From Shewanella sp. (lineage in GTDB: Bacteria; Pseudomonadota; Gammaproteobacteria; Enterobacterales; Shewanellaceae), in the NCBI GenBank assembly GCA_004195335.1, contig SDWK01000512.1:1-20113 (forward strand): DNA of 20,113 bases, in the 5' to 3' direction. This document shows, piece after piece, positions 8,285 to 15,929 of the stretch (position 1 is its first letter; each line of letters starts with the position of its first letter). The position numbers and the translations under genes were made by a program. The notes under the pieces were generated by a model, which ran no database searches, was not told the DNA's origin, and saw only the letters and a list, made by a program, of their open reading frames with translations.

Positions 8285-8320
8285 AAAAGCTGGTATCTAA
8301 AAAGATGCCAGCTTTTTTTT
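8285..8320 (+). terminator. Intrinsic terminator of pepB
   Basis: A 13-bp stem (arms 8285-8297 and 8304-8316, with one G-U pair) closes a six-base A-rich loop, and the descending arm runs into eight consecutive T residues (8313-8320). It starts 58 bp after the pepB stop and separates pepB from convergent thpR. It is a textbook rho-independent signal on the plus strand. Confidence 0.92.
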
Positions 8321-8351
8321 ATCTGAATTCAGATAAGATTGAATATACATA

Positions 8352-9032
8352 TCAGCTGGGCCGGACCAGTGTCCAAGAGCGTAAGATACGATATTCGACT
8401 CCCGTCGAGGTGCTTAATGATTCATAGAGGTGCATCTGCTGTGGCGAGAGTGTCATAGGTATGAGTGAGTGCGCTATTAATCGGGCCTGTAATAAACCTG
8501 TTTGTGGTAAATGATCCTCAGGTATCTGCTTGGCTTTTCTAAACAGGGTAATATGAGGGGTAAATGTAAACTCATCATTTGTCTTCGACGTATTCGTTTT
8601 ACCGCAGAACAGACCTGCCTCTTTGGCTGCATGCCAGCATCTGTCTACCGTGAGTTGCAGGTTTAGGTCATCAAGTTTGCCCGATAAACAGAGGACTTGT
8701 GGTTTGCGCCACAGTGTTAGTGTATCTAAGGTCACCTCGAAGGCGGGCCATTGGCTTTGGTTGCTATGGTTGAAACTGTCCAATGCCAATTCCAGATGCG
8801 CTTGCACCTCATCGCTGACGGCCCCTAAAAAGGCGAGAGTCATATGGAAGTTTTGTTTATTGACTCTACGTCCTACGCCAGTATAGGGAGTGTGGTTATC
8901 CGAGCTCGCCTCGACGCCTCTATGCTCAATAGCGCGCTCTTTCTGACTCGCGTTGAAAAGGGCGTCTTGGATCTGAAGCAGCTGTTCGAGTTGCACCGGG
9001 GTGGGTGATATGCCTAAAAATAACCTTTTCAT
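8352..9032 (-). CDS. thpR: RNA 2',3'-cyclic phosphodiesterase (2'-5' RNA ligase family)
   Basis: Member of the 2H phosphoesterase family (formerly LigT). It opens 2',3'-cyclic phosphate RNA ends and can reversibly make 2'-5' linkages in vitro; the cellular role is unclear. The two catalytic HxT motifs are present: HMTL at residues 63-66 and HITL at 160-163. The N-terminal KRLFLGISP is typical. Residues about 31-58, between the first helix and the first motif, look like an insertion, which would explain why the protein (226 aa) exceeds the usual 175-200 aa. The ATG at 9032 has GGAACGG upstream. It is divergent from hrpB, with 157-256 bp between coding regions depending on the hrpB start. Confidence 0.92.
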   Translation of the reverse strand: MKRLFLGISPTPVQLEQLLQIQDALFNASQKERAIEHRGVEASSDNHTPYTGVGRRVNKQNFHMTLAFLGAVSDEVQAHLELALDSFNHSNQSQWPAFEVTLDTLTLWRKPQVLCLSGKLDDLNLQLTVDRCWHAAKEAGLFCGKTNTSKTNDEFTFTPHITLFRKAKQIPEDHLPQTGLLQARLIAHSLIPMTLSPQQMHLYESLSTSTGVEYRILRSWTLVRPS

Positions 9033-9226
9033 ATTAGCCGTTCCATTTAACTATGTTTGTTGTAACGAGTCGATAATTCAGTCACATCCGTTTCGACAAT
9101 AAAGACTTTATCTCATTCCCACTATTTAGCACCAAGATTAGTCCTCAAGAGTTTACTGTCTATTTATCCTCAGACTTAATGATTCTTTTGTGGTTCATTT
9201 TAGCAAAATCATATCGCTTGCAGTGA

Positions 9227-9256
9227 TTGCCATCTTTTGCCTAATCCTAGTACACT
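9227..9256 (+). promoter_or_regulatory. Possible hrpB promoter
   Basis: TTGCCA (9227-9232) and TACACT (9251-9256) are separated by 18 bases. If used, transcription would start near 9263, inside the frame open from GTG 9190, which would exclude that start and favour GTG 9265 or TTG 9289. Consensus match only. Confidence 0.3.
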
Positions 9257-9288
9257 GGTTCGCAGTGTGTTATTCAGATGTCATCTCC

Positions 9289-11841
9289 TTGAAACAGTTA
9301 CCCGTACATAGCCTGATCTCCCCTCTGCGAAGAGCCTTTAGCCAGCATAATCAAGTGATTCTCGAAGCGCCAACGGGCGCAGGTAAATCTACTGCTCTGC
9401 CTTTGGCCATGCTCGATTGGGCGGAGATTAAAGGAAAGATATTGATGCTGGAGCCCCGACGGGTCGCGGCGAGAAGTGTGGCTCACTATATTGCGAGTCA
9501 ACGAGGTAGTGCTATCGGTGAAGAGATAGGCTTCAGGGTGAGAGGGGAGTCTCGCAGCAGCGCGACGTCTAAGCTGGAGATCGTCACCGAAGGTATTCTG
9601 ACCCGAATGATCCAGCAAGATCCCGAGTTAGAGGGGATAGGGATGATCATCTTCGATGAGATCCATGAGCGCCATCTGACCACAGATCTCGGGCTCGCTT
9701 TGGCCCTTGAGATCCAAGGTTCATTTCGGGAAGACCTTAAGATTTTAGCCATGTCGGCGACGGTTTCAGGCCTGCCATTGGATAGCGTCATGCCCGAGGC
9801 CATCTCCTTAAAAAGCGAGGGGCGCAGTTTTCCTGTCGATATCGCTTATAGCGCCGCCTCCGCTTCGAAAAGTCGCTCTCAACATCAGTCCCACTCCTAC
9901 TGGCTCGAACATATGGGGCGAAGCATCGTGGATTTACTCAAAGGTGATAACGCCGAGAGTGAACGCCCCGATGACACGTCTAAAGGCTCACTGCTGGCGT
10001 TCTTGCCCGGTCAGGGGGAGATCATGCGCTTACATGACTTTTTAGCGAGCCGACTGGATTTAAATCAATTTTCCCTCTGTCCGCTCTACGGCAGTTTATC
10101 CGCCAAGGCACAAGACAAAGCCATCGCTGCTGCAGACGATGGTAAGCGCAAAGTCGTGCTCTCTACCAATGTTGCGGAATCGAGTCTGACTATCGAAGGG
10201 ATCACCATGGTGGTCGATTCCGGGTATAAGCGACAGGCGCGTTTCAACCCCAAAACGGGTGTGACCCGACTGTCGCTCAAGCGTATCAGCCAGGCCTCCG
10301 CTGCCCAGCGTAGCGGTCGTGCGGGGCGTTTGGCTCCGGGGCATTGTTTGCGTCTTTGGAGTCAGGAGGAGCAGGGGCGGTTATTAAAGGCCGATGAACC
10401 CGAGATCCTCCACACCGATCTCTTACCTATGGTGCATGACGGAGCATGTTGGGGAGTGAAGTCACTCAGTGAACTTCCGCTGTTAACTTCGCCCTCACAG
10501 GCCAATGAATCGGTCGCCTGGCAGTTACTGCAGATGCTTGACGTGGTCGATGAGCAGAGAAAGCTCACTCATCACGGGCGGCAAGCCTATGAGTTGGGAT
10601 GCCACCCCAGATTGGCGCATATGTTACTCAAAGCCAAGGCGTTGTCCGATGAAACCAAATCTTATGAACTCACGGGGCTGGCTTGTTTATTGGCGGGGAT
10701 TTTAGAGTCTCGTTCCCGCTCCCGTCTAGGCACCGATATTGGCCATTATTTAGCAGAGGCTAGCCAGGGAGAGTCGGGTCAACAGGTCCGCTTATGGATG
10801 AAGAAGCTTAAGGTTAAAATGCCTTTGTCTGAGATTATAACCGGTGCCGCTAGCGCCGATATCGCTTTTTTGTTGGCGTTAGCGTTTCCAGATCGTATCG
10901 CAAAATGCCGGGGGATCTCGGGTTATCAGCTCGCCAATGGTACTGGGGTGATCTTGCCCGATAACGATTCTCTGTCTCATGTGGATTGGCTGGTGGTTGC
11001 TGACTTTCAGGAGAGTGAGGGCAGGACATCCGGTCGGGTCTACCTTGCCGCCGAAATTGACAGCGCGGCGTTTAAAGCGCGGCTCTCATTTTTGGTGTCG
11101 ACAAAAAACTATTGTGGCTGGGATGAATCGAAAGGGCGCTTCTTTGCCGAGACTCAGAAATGCATTGGTCAAATAGTACTGAGCAAGACGGCATCGAAGA
11201 AGCCTGAACCGGGTCAGATAAAAGCGGCCATCATCGAACAGATCCTTGTTAAGGGTTTGAGTCTGCTCAATATGGACGATAAGCTACTGCAGCTACAAAA
11301 CAGGGTGAAGTTAGCGGCAAGACTCGATACCGACCATGGCTGGCCCGATATCGACGATGCTAGTTTATTGGCAAGCCTAGACGACTGGCTAGGACCCTAT
11401 TTAAGTGATGTCAGAAGCTTGTCACAACTGAAGGCCCTTGACTGTTATACTCTGCTGCTGAATCGTCTGGAGTGGAATCAACAGCGCAGGCTGGACTCGC
11501 TCTTTCCCTGCCACTGGCCGATGGCTACGGGCACGAACGCTAAGATATCCTATGACGATGCTGGCAGAGCTTTACTCAATGTCAGGCTGCAAGAGGCGCT
11601 GGGAATGGCACAAAGCCCAATATTGGCTAATGGCAAACTGACAGTGACGATGGAGTTGCTATCTCCTGCCCGAAGACCCTTGGCGTTAACGGCCGACCTT
11701 GCCAGCTTTTGGCAAGGACCCTATGTCGAAGTCAAAAAAGAGATGAAAGGAAGGTATCCCAAACACCTTTGGCCTGATGATCCTGCTAATACCTTACCGA
11801 CTCGTTTTACCAAGAAAAAGACATTGAGTGGAAAGAGCTAA
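9289..11841 (+). CDS. hrpB: ATP-dependent RNA helicase HrpB (DEAH-box)
   Basis: DExH/DEAH-family helicase of bacteria with no firmly assigned substrate; the paralogue HrpA acts on mRNA and stalled ribosomes. Helicase motifs, numbered from the TTG at 9289, are Walker A GAGKST at 30-35, DEIH at 123-126, the MSAT motif about 35 residues later, and QRSGRAGR (motif VI). The HrpB-specific C-terminal domain ends with KEMKGRYPKHLWPDDP, nearly the E. coli sequence. The frame is open from a GTG at 9190 (883 codons), but those first 33 residues would be a hydrophobic membrane-like segment foreign to this cytosolic family. I favour TTG at 9289, giving MKQLPVHSLI and 850 residues; GTG at 9265 is another option. 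No start has a good Shine-Dalgarno. mrcB follows after 94 bp. Confidence 0.94.
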   Translation: MKQLPVHSLISPLRRAFSQHNQVILEAPTGAGKSTALPLAMLDWAEIKGKILMLEPRRVAARSVAHYIASQRGSAIGEEIGFRVRGESRSSATSKLEIVTEGILTRMIQQDPELEGIGMIIFDEIHERHLTTDLGLALALEIQGSFREDLKILAMSATVSGLPLDSVMPEAISLKSEGRSFPVDIAYSAASASKSRSQHQSHSYWLEHMGRSIVDLLKGDNAESERPDDTSKGSLLAFLPGQGEIMRLHDFLASRLDLNQFSLCPLYGSLSAKAQDKAIAAADDGKRKVVLSTNVAESSLTIEGITMVVDSGYKRQARFNPKTGVTRLSLKRISQASAAQRSGRAGRLAPGHCLRLWSQEEQGRLLKADEPEILHTDLLPMVHDGACWGVKSLSELPLLTSPSQANESVAWQLLQMLDVVDEQRKLTHHGRQAYELGCHPRLAHMLLKAKALSDETKSYELTGLACLLAGILESRSRSRLGTDIGHYLAEASQGESGQQVRLWMKKLKVKMPLSEIITGAASADIAFLLALAFPDRIAKCRGISGYQLANGTGVILPDNDSLSHVDWLVVADFQESEGRTSGRVYLAAEIDSAAFKARLSFLVSTKNYCGWDESKGRFFAETQKCIGQIVLSKTASKKPEPGQIKAAIIEQILVKGLSLLNMDDKLLQLQNRVKLAARLDTDHGWPDIDDASLLASLDDWLGPYLSDVRSLSQLKALDCYTLLLNRLEWNQQRRLDSLFPCHWPMATGTNAKISYDDAGRALLNVRLQEALGMAQSPILANGKLTVTMELLSPARRPLALTADLASFWQGPYVEVKKEMKGRYPKHLWPDDPANTLPTRFTKKKTLSGKS

Positions 11842-11852
11842 GATATTTCCTC

Positions 11853-11882
11853 TTTCACTTTACACAATGACGAATTTATAAG
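11853..11882 (+). promoter_or_regulatory. Possible mrcB promoter
   Basis: In the hrpB-mrcB spacer, TTTCAC (11853-11858) and TATAAG (11877-11882) stand 18 bases apart, placing a transcription start about 45 bases ahead of the mrcB ATG. mrcB may therefore be transcribed independently as well as by read-through from hrpB. Consensus match only. Confidence 0.35.
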
Positions 11883-11935
11883 ATTTGTTACTGGTGGCTG
11901 CAAACTGCCGCTGAAATCGTTTTACCGGAAGAAAG

Positions 11936-14302
11936 ATGACCCAGAAAGAGACAAAACACAGAGCGGCAGCTAAGAAGCCTGCGCCTAAAAAAAGTACGGC
12001 TAAAGCCAAGCCTAAAAGTAAAAAGAGCGCGTCGAAGAAACCATCTTCATCGGGGTGGGGACGCCGCATCTGGTCGATAAGTTGGAAATGCGGACTTATC
12101 GTGGTAGCGGCCGTCTTTATCTATGGCATCTATCTGGATCAGATCATCGCCCGCAAATTTGAGGGACAGAAGTGGCATCTGCCCGCTCAGGTATTCAGCC
12201 GCTCGATGGCGCTCTATCCAGGCGCTGCGGTGAGCCATAACCAGCTCATCGCCGAACTTAAGTTGCTAGGTTACCGCAAGGTCGCTAATCCAAGACAGGT
12301 TGGCGAGTTCTCGGCCTCGAAAACTAAGGTTGATCTGTGGCGCCGACCCTTCCTGCATCCTCAAGGTTCTCAGGCTGAGGAGAGGGTGATGCTCACCTTC
12401 GACTCTCGAGGTGTAAGCTCGGTGGCCAGAAGCAAAGATCGACGTGAGTTAGCCATTTTTCATCTCGAACCTGTGTTGCTCGACCGTATTCTTACCGGAG
12501 ATGGTGAAGACAGAGTATTTGTACCGGCTTCGAAGATCCCGCAACCGATTATCGATGCCCTTATCTTAGTCGAAGATCGCAGCTTCTATGAACACTATGG
12601 TGTCAACCCGTTTGCCATACTCAGGGCATTGATGGTTAACATCAGCGCCGGGAGAACGGTGCAGGGGGGCTCGACGTTAACTCAGCAATTGGCTAAAAAC
12701 TTCTTCCTTTCCAGTCAGCGTTCTTTGGTGAGAAAAATTAGAGAAGCCTTGATGGCAGTGATCATCGATTTTCGTTATGACAAAGATGAGATCTTAGAAG
12801 CCTATCTCAATGAAGTCTATATGGGACAAGATAAGTCCCGTGGCGTACATGGTATGGGGCTGGCTTCTCAGTTCTACTTCGGTCGTCCGATTGCGGAACT
12901 GACTTTGCCGCAACAGGCCTTTCTGGTCGCGGTGATTAAGGGACCCTCCTATTACAATCCATGGCGCTCCCCTGAACGAGCGCTGCAGCGAAGAGATCTG
13001 GTCTTGAGGCTGTTGATGGAAGCGGATCAGCTCAATGTCGCCCAGTACACGGCGGCGGTCGAATCCCCTCTGGGGTTGCGTAAGGCGGATAAGCCCGTGC
13101 ATCAGAAACTGCCAGCATTCTTTGCCGTGGTGCAACATGAGTTAGCCAGGCGATTTGGCAGCTCTTTGCTTAAGCAGTCCGGGATAAAGGTGTATACCAC
13201 ACTTGATCCTATGGCTCAGGAGGCTGCGGAGAAAGCCGTTAAAAAAACCATGGCACGCTTAGGCAAGAATGATAAATCTCTACAGGTAGGTATGGTCGTT
13301 ACCGATAAATACTCTGCCGGTATCGCCGCGATGGTTGGCGACAAAGAGCCGGGTTATAAAGGGTATAATCGCGCCGTCGAAATTCGTCGTCCTATTGGTT
13401 CTTTGATCAAGCCTTTCGTCTATGCAACGGCGCTGAGTCAGGGCGACAAATACAATCTGGCGACGCCGATAAAAGATCAGCCCATTACATTGAAAAGTGG
13501 TAATGGGAAAAGCTGGTCGCCTAAGAATGTGGATAAGCAGTTCAGGGGGGAAGTCCCTCTGTTAACAGCCTTTAAGAAATCGATCAATGTGCCTACGGTC
13601 AATTTAGGCATGACTATCGGTGTGGGCAGTGTGGCCACCACATTAGATAAGGCGGGTTGGCGGGATAAGATCCCTGAGTACCCCTCTATGTTACTTGGCG
13701 CGGTAAATGGTTCTCCCTTGATGGTAGCGCAGGTATTTCAGACCATCGCCGACAACGGTCGTTACCGTAAGCTAAGCTCCATCACTTCGGTGCTGGATAT
13801 GGATAATAATCCGCTGCCGGCATCGCCTATAACAGCCGTTCAGGCAATGGATCCGGCGACTAACTATCTGGTGCAGTATGCGATGACACAGGTGGTGGAC
13901 TCAGGCACCGCCTCCAGACTGGGCAAAGCCTTCCCGCGCACCACGCTGGCAGGTAAAACGGGGACCAGTAATGACTCACGGGACTCCTGGTTTGCCGGTT
14001 TCGACGAACGTAATGTCGCCGCTATCTGGGTTGGCCGTGATGACAACGGTAAGACGAAACTCTATGGCAGCAGTGGCGCCATGGCCGTGTATCAGGACTT
14101 CCTCGGAGACAGGCCGCCAATCAGTCTGAGAAGAACGCCGATTAATGGTGTCGTTAATGGTCATTTCGATCGCACCACCGGCGTAGCTAAACAGGCGGGC
14201 TGCGAGAACACGATTGCACTGCCCGCGCTGGAAGCCAGTTACCACCCGGCAAAGAACTGCGGTGACCCCCTATCCTGGTGGCAGAAGATCACTGGTGGAT
14301 AG
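11936..14302 (+). CDS. mrcB: Penicillin-binding protein 1b (bifunctional glycosyltransferase/transpeptidase)
   Basis: Class A PBP that polymerises and cross-links peptidoglycan in the periplasm while anchored in the inner membrane. Order of parts (788 aa): lysine-rich cytoplasmic tail (about 1-44); one membrane helix (about 45-71); UB2H-like region (about 80-170), where the outer-membrane activator LpoB docks in E. coli; GT51 glycosyltransferase with catalytic E213 in EDRSFYEH and GGSTLTQQLAKN at 244-255; transpeptidase with SLIK (nucleophile S489, K492), SIN (549-551) and KTG (674-676). All catalytic motifs are intact. The ATG at 11936 follows GGAAG at a good distance. The UB2H region separates it from PBP1a. 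It follows hrpB as in E. coli and ends at a terminator. No lpoB is visible in the window. Confidence 0.97.
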   Translation: MTQKETKHRAAAKKPAPKKSTAKAKPKSKKSASKKPSSSGWGRRIWSISWKCGLIVVAAVFIYGIYLDQIIARKFEGQKWHLPAQVFSRSMALYPGAAVSHNQLIAELKLLGYRKVANPRQVGEFSASKTKVDLWRRPFLHPQGSQAEERVMLTFDSRGVSSVARSKDRRELAIFHLEPVLLDRILTGDGEDRVFVPASKIPQPIIDALILVEDRSFYEHYGVNPFAILRALMVNISAGRTVQGGSTLTQQLAKNFFLSSQRSLVRKIREALMAVIIDFRYDKDEILEAYLNEVYMGQDKSRGVHGMGLASQFYFGRPIAELTLPQQAFLVAVIKGPSYYNPWRSPERALQRRDLVLRLLMEADQLNVAQYTAAVESPLGLRKADKPVHQKLPAFFAVVQHELARRFGSSLLKQSGIKVYTTLDPMAQEAAEKAVKKTMARLGKNDKSLQVGMVVTDKYSAGIAAMVGDKEPGYKGYNRAVEIRRPIGSLIKPFVYATALSQGDKYNLATPIKDQPITLKSGNGKSWSPKNVDKQFRGEVPLLTAFKKSINVPTVNLGMTIGVGSVATTLDKAGWRDKIPEYPSMLLGAVNGSPLMVAQVFQTIADNGRYRKLSSITSVLDMDNNPLPASPITAVQAMDPATNYLVQYAMTQVVDSGTASRLGKAFPRTTLAGKTGTSNDSRDSWFAGFDERNVAAIWVGRDDNGKTKLYGSSGAMAVYQDFLGDRPPISLRRTPINGVVNGHFDRTTGVAKQAGCENTIALPALEASYHPAKNCGDPLSWWQKITGG

Positions 14303-14308
14303 AGAGGA

Positions 14309-14336
14309 AGAGGGCTTGTCGAATAACAAGCCCTTT
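14309..14336 (+). terminator. Probable terminator of mrcB
   Basis: An 11-bp stem (arms 14309-14319 and 14326-14336, one G-U pair; core GGGCTTGT/ACAAGCCC) starts 7 bp after the mrcB stop. The tail is A/T-rich (TTAAATATTT) rather than a pure T-run, so efficiency may be moderate. Confidence 0.75.
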
Positions 14337-14423
14337 AAATATTTCTCATTTATGCTTCTGACTTAGTGGGTATTTAGTTTGATATTGAATGGCACGGCTT
14401 CAAATTAATCTATAGCCTGCGGC

Positions 14424-14528
14424 TCGTGCCGTGCAGGGATGCACAAATGTCGTGGTGGCAGGATGCCAATAAACGACCTGAATGTGCAGATACTTCTTCG
14501 GCACGATGAATAGAAACCTCTGGTTTCT
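14424..14528. repeat. Nested palindromic repeat block downstream of mrcB
   Basis: Outer arms TCGTGCC (14424-14430) and GGCACGA (14500-14506) enclose GTGCA-GGGA-TGCAC (14431-14444), and then GTCGT/ACGAC (14449-14453, 14473-14477) around TGGCA-GGA-TGCCA (14456-14468). A further hairpin with a 7-bp stem and TCT loop follows at 14512-14528. The segment ATGTGCAGATACTTCT near 14483-14498 is the exact reverse complement of part of the repeat copy at 14909-15047, so this block is a rearranged, inverted relative of that repeat. Confidence 0.65.
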
Positions 14529-14552
14529 GTGCTTATGAACGAGAGGGCGAAT

Positions 14553-14700
14553 ATGGTGAAAACCATTTGCTATGAACGTGAGACAAGGATGTTGAGCTGG
14601 CATTTATGCAGGAAGCAATTGGATGCCGAACTGGCTGTTAAACATGGATGTTGTTGCAAGCAGTGTCCCTGTGGGCTCTGCGACATCATCCCTGATGTCG
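14553..14700. repeat. Second hairpin block of the mrcB-lysR region
   Basis: It contains ATGGT-GAAA-ACCAT (14553-14566), GGCAT/ATGCC arms near 14600-14625, and a perfect 8-bp stem with a TCCC loop at 14681-14700 (arms CGACATCA and TGATGTCG). The sequence resembles noncoding intergenic repeats more than protein-coding DNA. The TCCC-looped hairpin is shared in form with those at 19099-19112 and 19174-19189. Confidence 0.5.
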
Positions 14701-14908
14701 AAGGTCACAGCCGCGTTTGCATCTGAGTGTTTATCTCTTCGATTTAAAGTCTTCTGTTGTAACTCATTTTTGGACAAAAATGCGTTAAAGCTAAAGCTCA
14801 ACATTTAACGGGTAAGATTAGAATAAGTACGGCTAAGATAGCGAACAGTAGAGAAAATGTGCGAACGTTATCTAATTAAGTGGCCAAATTCTATGTACCA
14901 CCACAGAT

Positions 14909-15047
14909 GTACTCGCGGCGACTCGCAGAAGTATCTGCACATAAGCTCACCGCAGGTGATAGATAACAATTAAGGTCAAAGTTATAACCACACTTCCCAA
15001 TACCAAAAACTCACAGAGAAAATGTAATCAGTCTTCATTCGAAGGCT
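14909..15047 (-). repeat. Dispersed repeat, copy A
   Basis: Copy A shares with copy B (15781-15929), in the same order, an identical 25-base block at its left edge (14909-14933), CTGCACAT, a CCGCAG...GATAGATAAC block, CCCAATACCAA, AGAAAATGTAA, and a terminal hairpin with an ATTC loop. In copy A the hairpin arms are AGTCTTC and GAAGGCT (15030-15047); the one change from copy B keeps pairing as G-U, suggesting the structure matters. The strand is arbitrary, chosen so the hairpin comes first. Probably a nonautonomous dispersed element; no transposase is present. Confidence 0.7.
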
Positions 15048-15096
15048 CGCTAACTTTGGGGCATAAATTAGTTGAGCGAAGCTAAAATCCAGAGGA

Positions 15097-15165
15097 TCAA
15101 TTTGGCCATGTGGTAATGACCAAAACTGCTCCAGCAAATAAAACCATGATAATTGTCGTTACCAT
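15097..15165 (-). other. 22-codon hydrophobic open frame (speculative)
   Basis: From ATG at 15165 to TGA at 15097 the minus strand encodes 22 residues, almost all hydrophobic or threonine, ending in TTWPN: a single predicted membrane helix. No good ribosome-binding site is seen, and the frame is too short for statistical support. Small hydrophobic peptides of this kind include type I toxins, but a chance frame in A/T-rich DNA is just as possible. Confidence 0.15.
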
Positions 15166-15215
15166 CAAGTTTAAGTCGATGTTAATGTAAGACTGAACAA
15201 TTACTCAATTAACGC

Positions 15216-15407
15216 ATGGAAGTTATGCAAGTAGATATATATAACCAAAAAACCTTCGAGTCAGAAACATGCCACATCTCTCAAGCGTTATTCAGCATGA
15301 TTATCAAAGGCCTACCTATAGGTGAGGTTCCTGTCGTTCGTGAGGTGCTGCGGACTGGCGGCGAATATAGACTAAGAGAGCTCTACATAGTTACACGGTC
15401 AAAATAA
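15216..15407 (+). CDS. Hypothetical small protein, 63 aa (doubtful)
   Basis: I do not recognise this frame. It could encode a soluble, mixed-charge protein of 63 residues (61 from the second ATG at 15222-15225), with a C-terminal half rich in charged and hydrophobic residues (EVLRTGGEYRLRELYIVTRSK-like end). The amino-acid mix is protein-like, with no transmembrane segment or signal peptide. Neither ATG has a well-placed Shine-Dalgarno. It lies between repeat copies A and C, so it could be a small accessory gene, a remnant of a gene disrupted by the repeats, or chance. Confidence 0.3.
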   Translation: MEVMQVDIYNQKTFESETCHISQALFSMIIKGLPIGEVPVVREVLRTGGEYRLRELYIVTRSK

Positions 15408-15608
15408 TTCATAACAAGACATGCGTGTTATCATGCTTCCCCGCATGCCATCTAACTCAGAACAAATGCTAGTAGACTGTTTTATCTGAACTTATTCAAT
15501 ATTGATGCTCGCAAATCGTGCTAATTTCCGAAGAAACAACACTGTTTAAAACGCGGAATTCAAGAGAGATGTCTAGAACTGCGATGACAAAAAGTAGGGG
15601 GGAACGGA

Positions 15609-15692
15609 CGACAGAGAAAATGTAAAATTAAAGGCTCAAACTTGTTTTGGGGCAGAAACGAGTTACAAAAGGCTAGTAATAAAGCTTAAATC
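15609..15692 (-). repeat. Dispersed repeat, partial copy C
   Basis: This segment matches only the right part of copy A and the sequence just beyond it (about 15013-15089): ACAGAGAAAATGTAA, then GGCTC, AACTT, TTTGGGGCA, and AGTT before an AAGCTTAAATC end. It lacks the hairpin between AGAAAATGTAA and GGCTC. It shows that the unit extends beyond the hairpin, to about 15089 in copy A. Confidence 0.55.
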
Positions 15693-15743
15693 GAAGAGTG
15701 ATCATTCTTGTAAATCATCGAGTGTAGATGCGGCTGCGAGCTT

Positions 15744-15763
15744 CCAAAAAAGGGACTTTTTGG
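15744..15763. other. Hairpin with a GGGA-containing loop next to repeat copy B
   Basis: CCAAAAA (15744-15750) and TTTTTGG (15757-15763) pair around AGGGAC. On the minus strand the loop reads GTCCCT, again with the TCCC core seen in the other hairpins of this window. It lies 17 bp from the edge of copy B. Confidence 0.5.
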
Positions 15764-15780
15764 CAGAGCCTACAGGGATT

Positions 15781-15929
15781 GTACTCGCGGCGACTCGCAG
15801 AAGTAGCTGCACATTCCCCCGCAGGGAAGCGATAGATAACCATGAAGGTATAATCTTCAAATAAACTACCCAATACCAACTCAGCTAGAAGCTAAATCAG
15901 AAAATGTAACCAGTCTTCATTCGAAGACT
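15781..15929 (-). repeat. Dispersed repeat, copy B
   Basis: The left edge repeats the 25-base block of copy A (15781-15805). The right edge is a perfect hairpin, AGTCTTC-ATTC-GAAGACT (15912-15929), whose last bases form part of the LysR gene's stop codon. On the minus strand the hairpin is followed by GGTTACATTTTCT, so it could also act as a weak transcription terminator for the regulator. The two copies differ by substitutions and small indels, so the duplication is not recent. Confidence 0.7.

Larger units (their letters stand above)
14303..15927. other. 1.6-kb intergenic region rich in repeats and hairpins
   Basis: This stretch between mrcB and the LysR gene contains no gene I recognise. 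It holds the mrcB terminator, a block of nested hairpins (about 14424-14528), a second hairpin block (14553-14700), two diverged copies of a repeat of about 140-149 bp (14909-15047 and 15781-15929), a third partial repeat (15609-15692), a doubtful 63-codon frame (15216-15407) and a 22-codon hydrophobic frame (15097-15165, minus). Open frames inside the hairpin blocks look like by-products of palindromes. The region coincides with the point where E. coli-like gene order ends. Confidence 0.8.

Noticed and set aside
14400..14808. Several overlapping 60-67-codon frames on both strands
   Set aside because: They lie in palindromic repeat blocks, overlap each other on opposite strands and have no ribosome-binding sites. 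Palindromes create such frames by symmetry.
15041..15089. GCTAACT...AGTTGAGC inverted repeat, considered as an integron attC site
   Set aside because: The outer 7-base consensus (RYYYAAC/GTTRRRY) does not fit, no integrase is present, and the repeats are not regularly placed after small genes.
15421..15489. 22-codon plus-strand frame just after the 63-codon frame
   Set aside because: No ribosome-binding site, hairpin-forming GCATG repeats inside it, and no recognisable features.
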